Below are positions 56,766 through 64,000 of a stretch of DNA of 64,000 nucleotides, one piece after another. Made by a program: the position numbers and the translations under genes. Origin of the DNA: Batillaria attramentaria (taxonomy: Eukaryota > Mollusca > Gastropoda > Batillariidae); the NCBI GenBank assembly GCA_018292915.2, contig JACVVK020000445.1:394501-458500 (forward strand), written 5' to 3'. Each line of letters starts with the position of its first letter. Position 1 is the stretch's first letter. Under the pieces are notes generated by a model. That model had not been told where the DNA came from. It saw only the letters and a program-made list of their open reading frames with translations, and did no database searches.

Positions 56766-58173
56766 ATACTGACGTCCAAAAGAAACGCAAAAAATATCTT
56801 CCATCTTTCAATTCATTTTTTCCGGTATTAACAAGAAGTTGCGTTATTTTCGGCACCCAGTATATCAAGACCGATGTTTGAGGGAAGCGTTCTGTGAATT
56901 TTACCGCATCAGCGCACTTGCAGTCCACGTGAAGCCCGAGTTAGCTGTGACACATTTCGTGTGCAGTTCAGCTGCATGTGCAAGCAAAGCACAAAAGCTG
57001 AGCAGTGAGTAGTGTTCACTGTCACTAGGGGATAAAAAGGGCACAAAGATACAGGTTTCATCAGTCCCTCATTCGACGCTATCACGATGTCACGGCTCAC
57101 TTCTGCACAACGCGAGAGGGCCATTGGACGTCTGCAGTCTGGGGACACGCCAGAAGCCGTGGCTGCGACTTTCCAATGCCACATTTCCATCATTTGTCGT
57201 CTCCAGCATCGGTTCGTGACAACTGGCGCTACTGCTGATGCCCAGTGGAGCGGCAGACCTCGAGTGACCACGCCAAGGCAAGATCGCCACATTTTTCCGC
57301 ATCCATGCTCAAGATCCCTTCAGAACAGGTGCAGAAAAAGCCAGAACTGTTATAGGGACACACCAGGCACCCATTTCTAGGCAAACGGCCAGCCGGCGAC
57401 TGCGCTCCAGGGGGATGAGGAACTGCCGTCCAGCCAGGGGACCCGTCCTCACCGTGCGCCATAGACAGGCACGCCTGCAGTGGGCGCAAGGCCACCTCAA
57501 CTGGAACAATGTTCGCTGGCAGAACGTGCTTTTCAGCGATGAAAGCCGTTTCTGCATTGACCATGCCCACGTGCGTGTTCGGGTATGGAGAAGAAGAGGT
57601 GACCGCTATGCTGACAACTGTGTCGTGGAAAACAACGCCTGGGGCGGGCCCAGCCTCATGTTGTGGGGCACCATCGGCCACAACCAGGTGCTGGGAACGT
57701 CATCTTCCAAGGCCTGGGTCCTGGACGCGGCAACGGCATCACAGGGCAGCGGTACATGGACCAGGTGCTGCACCCTCATGTGCTGCCCTATTGAGCAATT
57801 TTGGGATTTGCTCCAGACACAGCTCAATAGGGTGGTCCCAAGGCCCACAACTGTCGCTGAACTTGATCGGGCCGTCCGGCAGGCCTGGGCCAACATTCCC
57901 AGGGCAGCCAGCAACACGTTGGTCCGCTCAATGACCCGCCGCTGCCAGGCCGTCATCGATGCTAATGGGGGCCATACTCGCTATTGACTGTTCTGTTAAG
58001 CGCAAATGGCGCATCGTCACCGCAACCTTACTGTGTTATGGACAATACGTCAGTGTTGTGCTGTACAAAAAATTGGACATTATTAATGAAATTTGAATTT
58101 TGTTATGATTTTTTCATTATGCAATAAATGAAACTAGACACTGTTTTTCGCGTTTCTTTTGGACGTCAGTATA
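56766..58173 (+). mobile_element. Tc1/mariner-like element, internally deleted
   Basis: Inverted ends TACTGACGTCCAAAAGAAAC (from 56,767) and its complement (to about 58,171) sit next to TA. Transposase: N-terminal helix-turn-helix from ATG 57,087 (LTSAQRERAIGRLQSGDTPE), a frameshift near 57,300, then NVRWQNVLFSDESRFCID (first catalytic Asp in FSDES), WRRRGDRYADNCV, GGPSLMLWG. The frame then jumps over the second Asp block and resumes at PIEQFWDLLQTQLNR and ends ANGGHTRY. The segment with the second catalytic residue is missing, so it can move only with help from elsewhere. Confidence 0.92.
57087..57987 (+). pseudogene. Defective Tc1-like transposase
   Basis: Coding part of the element above: 57,087-57,300 in one frame, 57,376-57,987 in another. 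Roughly 60 residues including the second catalytic Asp are deleted between DAATASQGSGTW and PIEQFWD. The C-terminus is intact. Confidence 0.9.
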
Positions 58174-58340
58174 TTACACATCACACAATACAAAGACACA
58201 TCAGTTGAAAGCCTGTTGAAAAAGGTGCGTTTTCAGTCCAGATCTAAAAGCTGATAAAGATGGTTGTTGTCTCAGCCCCATAGGCAGGGAGCTCCAGACC
58301 ATAGGGGTGGCAAAACAGAAACATCGTTCACCCAATTCGC

Positions 58341-58410
58341 ACACTCAGCCGCGAATTAGTCTTTGTGGCTTGCGCGGCTTTAAGCCCTAAAAACTCACTC
58401 ACTCACTCCC
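58341..58410 (+). repeat. Copy of the ACTCACTC-tailed repeat
   Basis: CAGCCGCGAATTAGTCTTTG, GCGCGGCTTTAAGCC and ACTCACTCACTC, as at 53,120-53,200. It lies in the intron just beyond the 58,456 splice donor. Confidence 0.7.
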
Positions 58411-58455
58411 CCTTTACGGATAGTGCCTTCAGCAGAATCTTACTTGAGTACTGAC

Positions 58456-58632
58456 CTGAATCATTGCTGCGTTCGATCTCTTGATGACCACTACCTCCTC
58501 TTTTACCTTGGCGTTATTTTTCTGCATCTCCTTAATTTCCGCGGTCAGCTTCCCGACGTTTTGTTGTAGAAATTGTATCCTTTTTCTCGCATCTGCAGCC
58601 TGTTTTGCTAGTGGGTCCTCATCCTTGGGAGG
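58456..58632 (-). CDS. Internal exon of the unidentified coiled-coil protein
   Basis: 177 bases (59 codons), acceptor CCCTCAG before 58,632 and donor GTCAGT after 58,456, phase 0 at both ends. Residues ARKRIQFLQQNVGKLTAEIK and MQKNNAKVKEEVVVIKRSNA have heptad-like hydrophobic spacing typical of a coiled coil. Upstream exons should lie at higher coordinates on the minus strand. I could not find them with confidence before the window end. A possible promoter is at 60,440-60,900. Confidence 0.7.
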
Positions 58633-58677
58633 CTGAGGGAAACACAATACACTCAGCAAGTGATGTAATTAAATCGT

Positions 58678-58769
58678 TTAACTCTTTGACGACGAAGCAC
58701 AATTTCTAACACGCGATTTCCTATAGGAAATCGCGTGTTAGAAATTGTGCTTCGTCGTCAAAGAGTTAA
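58678..58769. mobile_element. 92-bp perfect palindrome with TTAA ends, copy 2
   Basis: Every base pairs with its partner around the centre at 58,723/58,724. Differs from the 51,374 copy at essentially one base. TTAA at both ends and the CTCTTTGACGACG terminus suggest a minimal piggyBac-like MITE of 84 bp plus its TTAA site. It lies 45 bases beyond the 58,632 exon boundary. Confidence 0.85.
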
Positions 58770-58779
58770 CGTTTGCTAG

Positions 58780-59036
58780 GGTGTTGTTCTCGGGTAGAGT
58801 TCTGCATTGTAAGCTGTGGTCCTGTTCGGGTTTTGCCGAAGGACCTCGGCGATTTCCATGACAAGATGGTGCAGACGACGGAATGGGAAGCTGGCCGTAG
58901 GCTGGTACATTTCTAGTTCGGGTAACCCATGAGTGATCGGGGAAGCCACATCCTCAATTACAGGGACGCCTAGGCATGGCTTCCCATCTAATCGAGGATG
59001 TGGCGTCCCCGATCACTCATGGGTTGCCCGAACTAA
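58780..59036. repeat. Inverted repeat with a protein-like minus frame
   Basis: Arms 58,914-58,955 (TAGTTCGGGTAACCCATGAG...) and 58,994-59,035 pair with few mismatches around a 38-base spacer. On the minus strand 58,920-58,785 reads LEMYQPTASFPFRRLHHLVM and EIAEVLRQNPNRTTAYNAEL then a stop. It looks protein-like, but I cannot name it or show splice sites. Confidence 0.45.
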
Positions 59037-59125
59037 GGGACGCCCTGCCTGGTACATTTCCAACTCTGTACAGAGACCGGCGCTTCCCTTGGCCCCTGCA
59101 ACGACTCCCAAATCGGCTAACCGAG

Positions 59126-59297
59126 GGTGGGTGGGGGTTTGGGGGTTTAACGTCCTTTTCCACCACATACGGGTGATATCAAAGACGGGGCAACGATGAA
59201 AAAGCCAGCACAAATATTTGACTCCCGCCGGGATACGAACTCACGACCCGAGCATTAGAAGTCCAACGCTCTACCATTCGGCCACCCCGGCTCCCCC
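59126..59297 (-). mobile_element. SINE family B with clean target duplication
   Basis: Reverse-oriented full family-B SINE (tail first, tRNA-like head last, GGGATACGAACTCACGACCC). The 13-bp TCGGCTAACCGAG flanks it exactly at 59,113-59,125 and 59,298-59,310. Confidence 0.93.
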
Positions 59298-59643
59298 TCG
59301 GCTAACCGAGATCTGAGCCGAGCTAAATGATGCCTAAGAAGGAAAAAAAAAAGAAAATACTCGGTGACAAGGAAAGTGGACAGTTCTGAACAACTTTGTG
59401 GTCAACGTGCTATTTCACAGTGTGCACAGAAGCACAGAGTTGTGTCGCATTCACCCGCACAGTACATTTTCAGCCTGTTTCAGAGATTATGAGTTGTCTC
59501 CCTTGCCGGAACAAGCACGCGTTGTATCGTGGCGGAGCAGAAAGTTGCCACGAAAAATGCATGCACGCTGCGGTTCTGTGTATGCACGGGGGACAACTTG
59601 GGCAGGCAATAGTCGATGAGGCAGACTGAAAATGTACTGTGCT

Positions 59644-59763
59644 TTCGGATCACGAACCGGGAGACCCGGGTTCGAATCCCAGCCGAGTCCCTCCCCTGGA
59701 GGTACTTCAAGGGCTACCGAGCGGCTCCCCGCCAATCGCTGTAGGAGAACGAAAATGAAATGA
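59644..59763 (+). mobile_element. Truncated tRNA-headed SINE
   Basis: Starts within a family-A-like head (CGGGAGACCCGGGTTCGAAT) and continues with a different body (CTACCGAGCGGCTCCCCGCC) up to the next SINE. Together with it, it forms one composite insertion. Confidence 0.65.
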
Positions 59764-60258
59764 ACCGGCCCCTGTGGTGTAGTGGTTAACACTTCGGACG
59801 ATGGACCGGGAGACCCGGGTTCGAGTCCCAGCCGAGGCAAGCGGGATTTTTCCTACCTAGGTCCGTCGGCTCCTACCCAGAGCGGGTGTGCTATGGGCCC
59901 GATGGGAAGGCTGTTGCCACACAGCCGAGTTTCACCCACTTCACGGGTGTGACTTTCGGGGTGCTTCCCTTGGTATGACACGTCTTATGATGTGGATGAT
60001 TACACGGCCGGCACCGCAGGTGCCATAGTTCCCGAGCCTGGTTAATGCCGGGATATTTATGACAGCCGGGAAGCGTGGAATGCGGCCCTGTCCCGCAGTC
60101 CCAAACCACATGGACCTCCATAAAATCATCTTACTATCATCCTCATCTCCATCATCATGCTTAATAAAAATTGTCCCAGCTTCCGAGTCCTCCGTGGATT
60201 CCACCTATGACCTGGGAGGAACACCACTGGAGCTGACAAAGAGTTGGGGCAGAAAAAA
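59764..60258 (+). mobile_element. Full-length SINE family A
   Basis: Complete head, body and A tail, very close to the copies at 16,687 and 62,790. The right target duplication is AAAATGTACTGTGCT. Confidence 0.9.
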
Positions 60259-60439
60259 AAATGTACTGTGCTGGTGAATGCGACAAAACTCAACGCTTCA
60301 ATGTAAAATACCGGCCACGTTGACCACAAAGTTGTTTAGAACTGTCCACTTTCCTTATCACGGATTTTTTTTTTTTTTTTTCCTTTTTAGGTATCACTTG
60401 TCTCGACCACAGACGTAGAAAAGATAGACCCACCGCCGC

Positions 60440-60900
60440 ACGCTGCCACCGCTGCTTGCGAGTGTCGCTACGCGGCGGCCATCTTGCGGATACCAGAACT
60501 CAGAGGCTGGTCGAGTACCCAACGTTATGCGCTTGATGATTTTGCCCAAAGCTAAGCAAAACAGCCCTCACACACCCCAGTGTACGGCTGAGAGAGTTAA
60601 CGATTTAGTCAGTAGCAGAAAGCACACATTCTCTCTCTCTCTCTCTCTCTGTTCAAAGAAAACAGGAAAAACAAAGAAGAGACTTACTTTCAGATATCAC
60701 TCTTTGTGTGAAAATAAAATTCACCAGGAAATTGTGAGTACACGTGTAGATAAAGCGGACCGATGCTATGCGCGCTGATAGCGTCTGGCACCAGGTACTC
60801 GCAACATGGCGCGCGGCGGCGTAACACTTCCGGCACCGCAGGGGGTCTCGACGCAGGTCTCGGCTTGCCGATTTCGGGTTAGTGCAGAGGGTCAGCGTAG
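60440..60900. promoter_or_regulatory. CpG-rich promoter-like region
   Basis: The only locally CpG-dense patch in the right part of the window. It holds a YY1-type GCGGCCATCTTG (60,475-60,486, minus orientation AAGATGG), AACATGGCGCGCGGCGGC (60,803 on) and an ETS-type ACTTCCGG (60,826-60,833). The arrangement suggests a TATA-less, possibly divergent promoter. The minus side could serve the coiled-coil gene. The + frame from 60,806 (61 aa) is not recognised. Confidence 0.4.
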
Positions 60901-61690
60901 TGAAACCCGATGGTCCAGAGTTGATACGTTTCGCACCACTCTCTTGTCGCTAGCCAGTTCTATAGTAGCTTACTGCCTATCGTTGCTTTGACTTGGTGTG
61001 TTCAATGATGTGTAGCTGGGCTCGTTGATAGATAGGAACGAAGCTGGATAAGTCTTTCACGGGAGCAGCGGATCGCACGCTCGTTTGTATCGACCGCTGG
61101 TTCTGTGCACGGATCTGATCGTGATAACCGATTGCTGAAAGACACGGCAACCGCCGAGAGAGAGAGAGAGAGAGAGGACGGCAAAGCATTGATTTCCCTC
61201 TACGAAACAACTTACCATGATGAACAATCACAAGGCTTCCACAGTGCGTTTCTCAGGGTTGAACTTGAAGAGCGGCTCTGGAGGTTAGCCCACAAAACTC
61301 TGGATCTGTTCGGCACGAGACAATGGTCGGAATGAAGCTGTTTCTAAATGACGCCACTTACAAATGTTTCCAGGACGGTGAGCGATGTTATGGTTATCCA
61401 ATCACGATCATGGACGAGTAGAGAAAACTGATGACGCTGTAAAGAAAATGACGTTGTAATAACTCTCTCTCTCTCTCTCTCTCTCTCTGATGCTGTTTAC
61501 GCCAATACGCGGGTTCAACCCGAATTTACCGTGACTATGCTTGTCTCGGGTCAATAGCGTTTTCACTATATCCTCTTCAAGACTAACCCTGACAATGACG
61601 AAGGAAAACGCACAGGAAATCGGATGGGAGTGGGGGGGGGGGGGGGTTCAATTTAAAAATGTTGAAAAATAATGGAAACTCTTACATTCG
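60901..61690. other. Unassigned, with AG/CT simple repeats
   Basis: (AG)n at 61,157-61,176, (CT)n at 61,465-61,488, poly-G at 61,632-61,646. The + frame 61,105-61,335 contains SLYETTYHDEQSQGFHSAFL and is somewhat protein-like, but there is no family or splice evidence. Confidence 0.35.
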
Positions 61691-61692
61691 TC

Positions 61693-61856
61693 GTGGAGCC
61701 GTGATCGCCGAATAGTTGAGCCTTGGACTTTCAATGCTCGGGTCGTGAGTTCGAATCCCGGCTGGGCCAAATATCTGTCCTGGCCTTTTTCTCCTGATAT
61801 CACCCACACGTGGTGGCAAAGGGCGTTAAGTTCCCAAACACCCATCCACCCTCTTC
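61693..61856 (+). mobile_element. SINE family B
   Basis: Head GAGCCGTGATCGCCGAATAG and GAGTTCGAATCCCGGCT, then the family body with CCCACACGTGGTGG. CATTCGTC at 61,685-61,692 and 61,857-61,864 is a plausible short target duplication. Confidence 0.8.
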
Positions 61857-62115
61857 CATTCGTCTGTGAAATGTGTTTTGTTGATGCGGTTTATGTGAAG
61901 CTACAAAAAAACTTCGAGTTCTTGCGTGGTAGGAAATACAGGCAAATAAAAGGAAAAGTGCATTTCTGTATTCAACTTTCGGAGACTTTGAATTTGGACA
62001 CGATACCTGCTGTCTGACAATTTTCGTCACGGACTGGAGGAAGGGTTTTTACCCCCTCCTCCCCCCAACTACCCCCGTCCCCATCCCCCCTGCCCCCCTC
62101 AAAAAAAAAGGAAGG

Positions 62116-62290
62116 AATGGTCCCATCTCATAAAGTTGTTTCTCCAAATTTCATGCTATTTTGTCTGTTTTGTTGTTATTGTTGCCCGTGTTTTTGTTGG
62201 TCTTTTTTTTTTCTTCTTCTTCTTCTTTTTTTCTTTTTTTTTCCTTTCTCTCTTTAAGTCTTCAAGACACTAGATCCGCTACGCTATACG
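62116..62290 (+). repeat. Diverged direct repeat, left copy
   Basis: GGAATGGTCCCATCTCATAA ... AGTTGTTTCTCC ... TTGTTGTTATTGTTGCC ... ACTAGATCCGCTACGCTATA recurs in order at 63,682-63,818. The two copies bracket about 1.4 kb with a CA repeat and a SINE. Confidence 0.8.
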
Positions 62291-62388
62291 TGAAAGGTAC
62301 CTCTGGAGAATATGACCGCCCATTTTATCTCAAAGTAAAAAGGCCTCCAACGAGGAGGTTTAGGAGACTGCCATCATTATACATCCGT

Positions 62389-62391
<3 letters not shown>

Positions 62392-62457
<66 letters not shown>
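62392..62457 (+). repeat. (CA)n microsatellite
   Basis: Uninterrupted CA run of about 65 bases. Confidence 0.95.
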
Positions 62458-62461
<4 letters not shown>

Positions 62462-62789
62462 ACATCGCACAACATAAAGAACGTAGTCTCACAGTGTGCA
62501 CGTAAGGTGTCTATGACGCAGATCTCGTTACACCACTGTGTGCGTGAAAGTATGTTGTTGTCTGGAGAAACGTCACAGTTTTTTTTTTTTTTTTTTTCTT
62601 TAAATTACTGAAACTTCTTGCTACAGAGTGTCACACGAGGTTCGCGTGGAGGAGCGATGACCAAGCGAGTCTCCGACGAGCATACCACGAAAATAAACAG
62701 ATAAAAGAACAACACAGAACGATACTCATAAGGAACAAGGAATTTAATAAAGAAATAAAGACAAGAAACAATCCAACAACGACGCACGC

Positions 62790-63264
62790 ACCGGCCCCCG
62801 TAGTGTAGTGGTTAGCACTTCGGATCATGGACCGGGAGACCCGGGTTCGAATCCCAGCCGAGGCAAGCGGGATTTTTCCTACCTAGGTCGGCTCCTACCC
62901 AGAGCGGGTGTGCTATGGGCCCAATGGGGAGGCTGTTGCCACACAGCCGAGTTTCACCCACTTCACGGGTGCGACTTGGGGGTGCTTCCCTTAGTATGAC
63001 ACGTCTTATGATGTGGATGATTACACGGCCGGCACCGCAGGTGCCGTAGTTCCCGGGCCTGGTTAATGCCGGGATATTTATGACAGGAAGCGTGGAATGC
63101 GGCCCTGTCCCGCAGTCCCAAACCACATGGACCTCCATAGCATCATCTTACTATCATCCTCATCTCCATCATCATGCATCCGTGGGTTCCACCCATGACC
63201 TGGGAGGAACACCACTGGAGCTGGCAAAGCGTTGGGGCAGCAAAAAAATAAAAATAAAAATAAA
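62790..63264 (+). mobile_element. SINE family A, young, with target duplication
   Basis: Intact head (GTGTAGTGGTTAGCACTTCG, GGTTCGAATCCCAGCCGAGG), body and an (AAAAAT)n-type tail. The 12-bp AACGACGCACGC flanks it at 62,778-62,789 and 63,265-63,276. Confidence 0.95.
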
Positions 63265-63589
63265 AACGACGCACGCTACAAAAACAAAACCTAACTTGCG
63301 ACCCTATTATATTAGATAGCAGAGAGAAAGAGAGAGAGAGAGAAAAAAAAGGAACAGAAATGCATATGGTTAGAAAGGAAAGGTATACCCGATAGGCCCT
63401 ACCCGCCAGCCGCCGCCAAATCCCAACCCGCACTGACGAAATCTACTCACCCCCTCAACTACACTAACACCTGCTGCTCACTAACTGACAGTGGCCACAC
63501 GTGAAATCTATGAACTTTACTAACCCCGACGTAGAACCAAGAAAATAACACACTGGATATGACACACGAGCCACACGCACACCCAGGCG

Positions 63590-63597
63590 CGCGTACG

Positions 63598-63648
<51 letters not shown>
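63590..63648 (+). repeat. CG/CA-rich alternating tract
   Basis: GCGCGTACGCGCGCGCGC followed by a CA run. Z-DNA-type sequence. Confidence 0.9.
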
Positions 63649-63649
<1 letters not shown>

Positions 63650-63681
63650 CACTCCTGTGGCATATTAACAACTTAACAAGG

Positions 63682-63828
63682 AGGAATGGTCCCATCCCAT
63701 ACAGTTGTTTCTCCTAATTTCGTGCTATTTTCTGTGTTGTTGTTATTGTTGCCGGCATTTATTTTCTTTTGTTCAAGTCTGTACAACCTATCAAAGATAC
63801 TAGATCCGCTACGCTATAGCGGATCTAG
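63682..63828 (+). repeat. Diverged direct repeat, right copy, ending in a hairpin
   Basis: Counterpart of 62,116-62,290. At its end CTAGATCCGCT (63,800-63,810) pairs with AGCGGATCTAG (63,818-63,828) around a 7-base loop. The left copy lacks the second arm. Confidence 0.8.
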
Positions 63829-64000
63829 AATCGTAGGAGAGAGAGGGATGACGACAATTCCGTGAACTGTAACATTTGACGTCAGCCTCACGCAGGTCGT
63901 CTGAGGATGCTTATACGTGTCTTGTGGCGTTGTGACTTCCCCGACTGAATTAATTTTGACATAAAATCTGGAAGATGTAGAGCGCGGGTGAAATGTCGGA

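Larger units (their letters stand above)
56636..58330 (-). mobile_element. LINE 3' end, split by a Tc1-like element
   Basis: Minus strand 58,330-58,175 encodes CFCFATPMVWSSLPMGLRQ and SLSAFRSGLKTHLFQQAFN, a LINE C-terminus. It continues beyond the Tc1-like element at 56,765-56,636 with a TATAAATGAAATTTATTATT-type 3' tail. The Tc1-like element therefore inserted into an existing LINE end. Confidence 0.8.
59327..60394. mobile_element. Foldback element opened by SINE insertions
   Basis: Arm 59,327-59,466 and the reverse complement of 60,259-60,394 match closely: GATGCCTAAGAAGGAAAA, GACAAGGAAAGTGGACAGTT, CAACTTTGTGGTCAACGTG, TCGCATTCACC and CAGCACAGTACATTTT-type words. The loop (59,467-59,628) is split from the right arm by SINE DNA (59,644-60,258), itself flanked by AAAATGTACTGTGCT at 59,629-59,643 and 60,259-60,273. 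No transposase. Confidence 0.78.

Noticed and set aside
62116..63828. LTR retrotransposon bracketed by direct repeats
   Set aside because: The interior holds only a CA repeat and a SINE, with no gag/pol, primer-binding site or polypurine tract, and the repeat ends are not TG...CA.

Overview
This is eukaryotic, gene-poor, repeat-rich DNA. The evidence is a six-exon spliced gene with GT/AG introns, long CA/TG microsatellites, several tRNA-derived SINE families, LINE fossils with endonuclease or reverse-transcriptase parts, and hAT, Tc1, pogo and piggyBac-like DNA-transposon remnants. The SINE tails and LINE types look like those of molluscs, perhaps a marine gastropod. That is an impression from family resemblance, not a proof. 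No prokaryotic feature (operon, CRISPR array, ribosome-binding site) was seen.

Layout. 1-3,477: transposon debris with two LINE pieces and SINE remnants. 3,478-38,452: a macro-repeat of about 12-12.7 kb present three times (unit 1 3,478-15,520; unit 2 15,521-28,191; unit 3 28,192-36,155, which resumes as an older tail at 37,625-38,452). I see no intact conventional gene in the unit. It holds a large inverted repeat, a deleted LINE, fossil transposase, hairpin elements and nested SINEs. 40,210-48,638: a complete VPS72/YL1 homologue on the + strand, with hAT-type elements and SINEs in its introns. 48,640-53,290: SINEs, a pogo transposase fossil, a three-copy minisatellite and a degenerate tandem repeat. 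53,298-58,632: the last two recognisable coding exons of an unidentified coiled-coil gene on the - strand. Its intron is filled by a reverse-transcriptase fossil, a SINE and an internally deleted Tc1-like element. 58,640-64,000: palindromic elements, young SINEs with clean target-site duplications, and a CpG-rich promoter-like patch near 60,440-60,900.

The most informative observation is the history of the triplicated region. Unit 2 resembles unit 3 in its left half: both carry a SINE and a 49-bp duplication that unit 1 lacks. It resembles unit 1 in its right half: both carry a SINE-bearing insert that unit 3 lacks. The switch falls in a stretch of about 330 bp (about 21,455-21,785). This is the pattern expected if one unequal crossover in a two-unit array produced a hybrid middle unit. 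Two 92-bp palindromes with TTAA ends, at 51,374 and 58,678, look like a minimal piggyBac-type element. They are the best candidates for a little-described element here.
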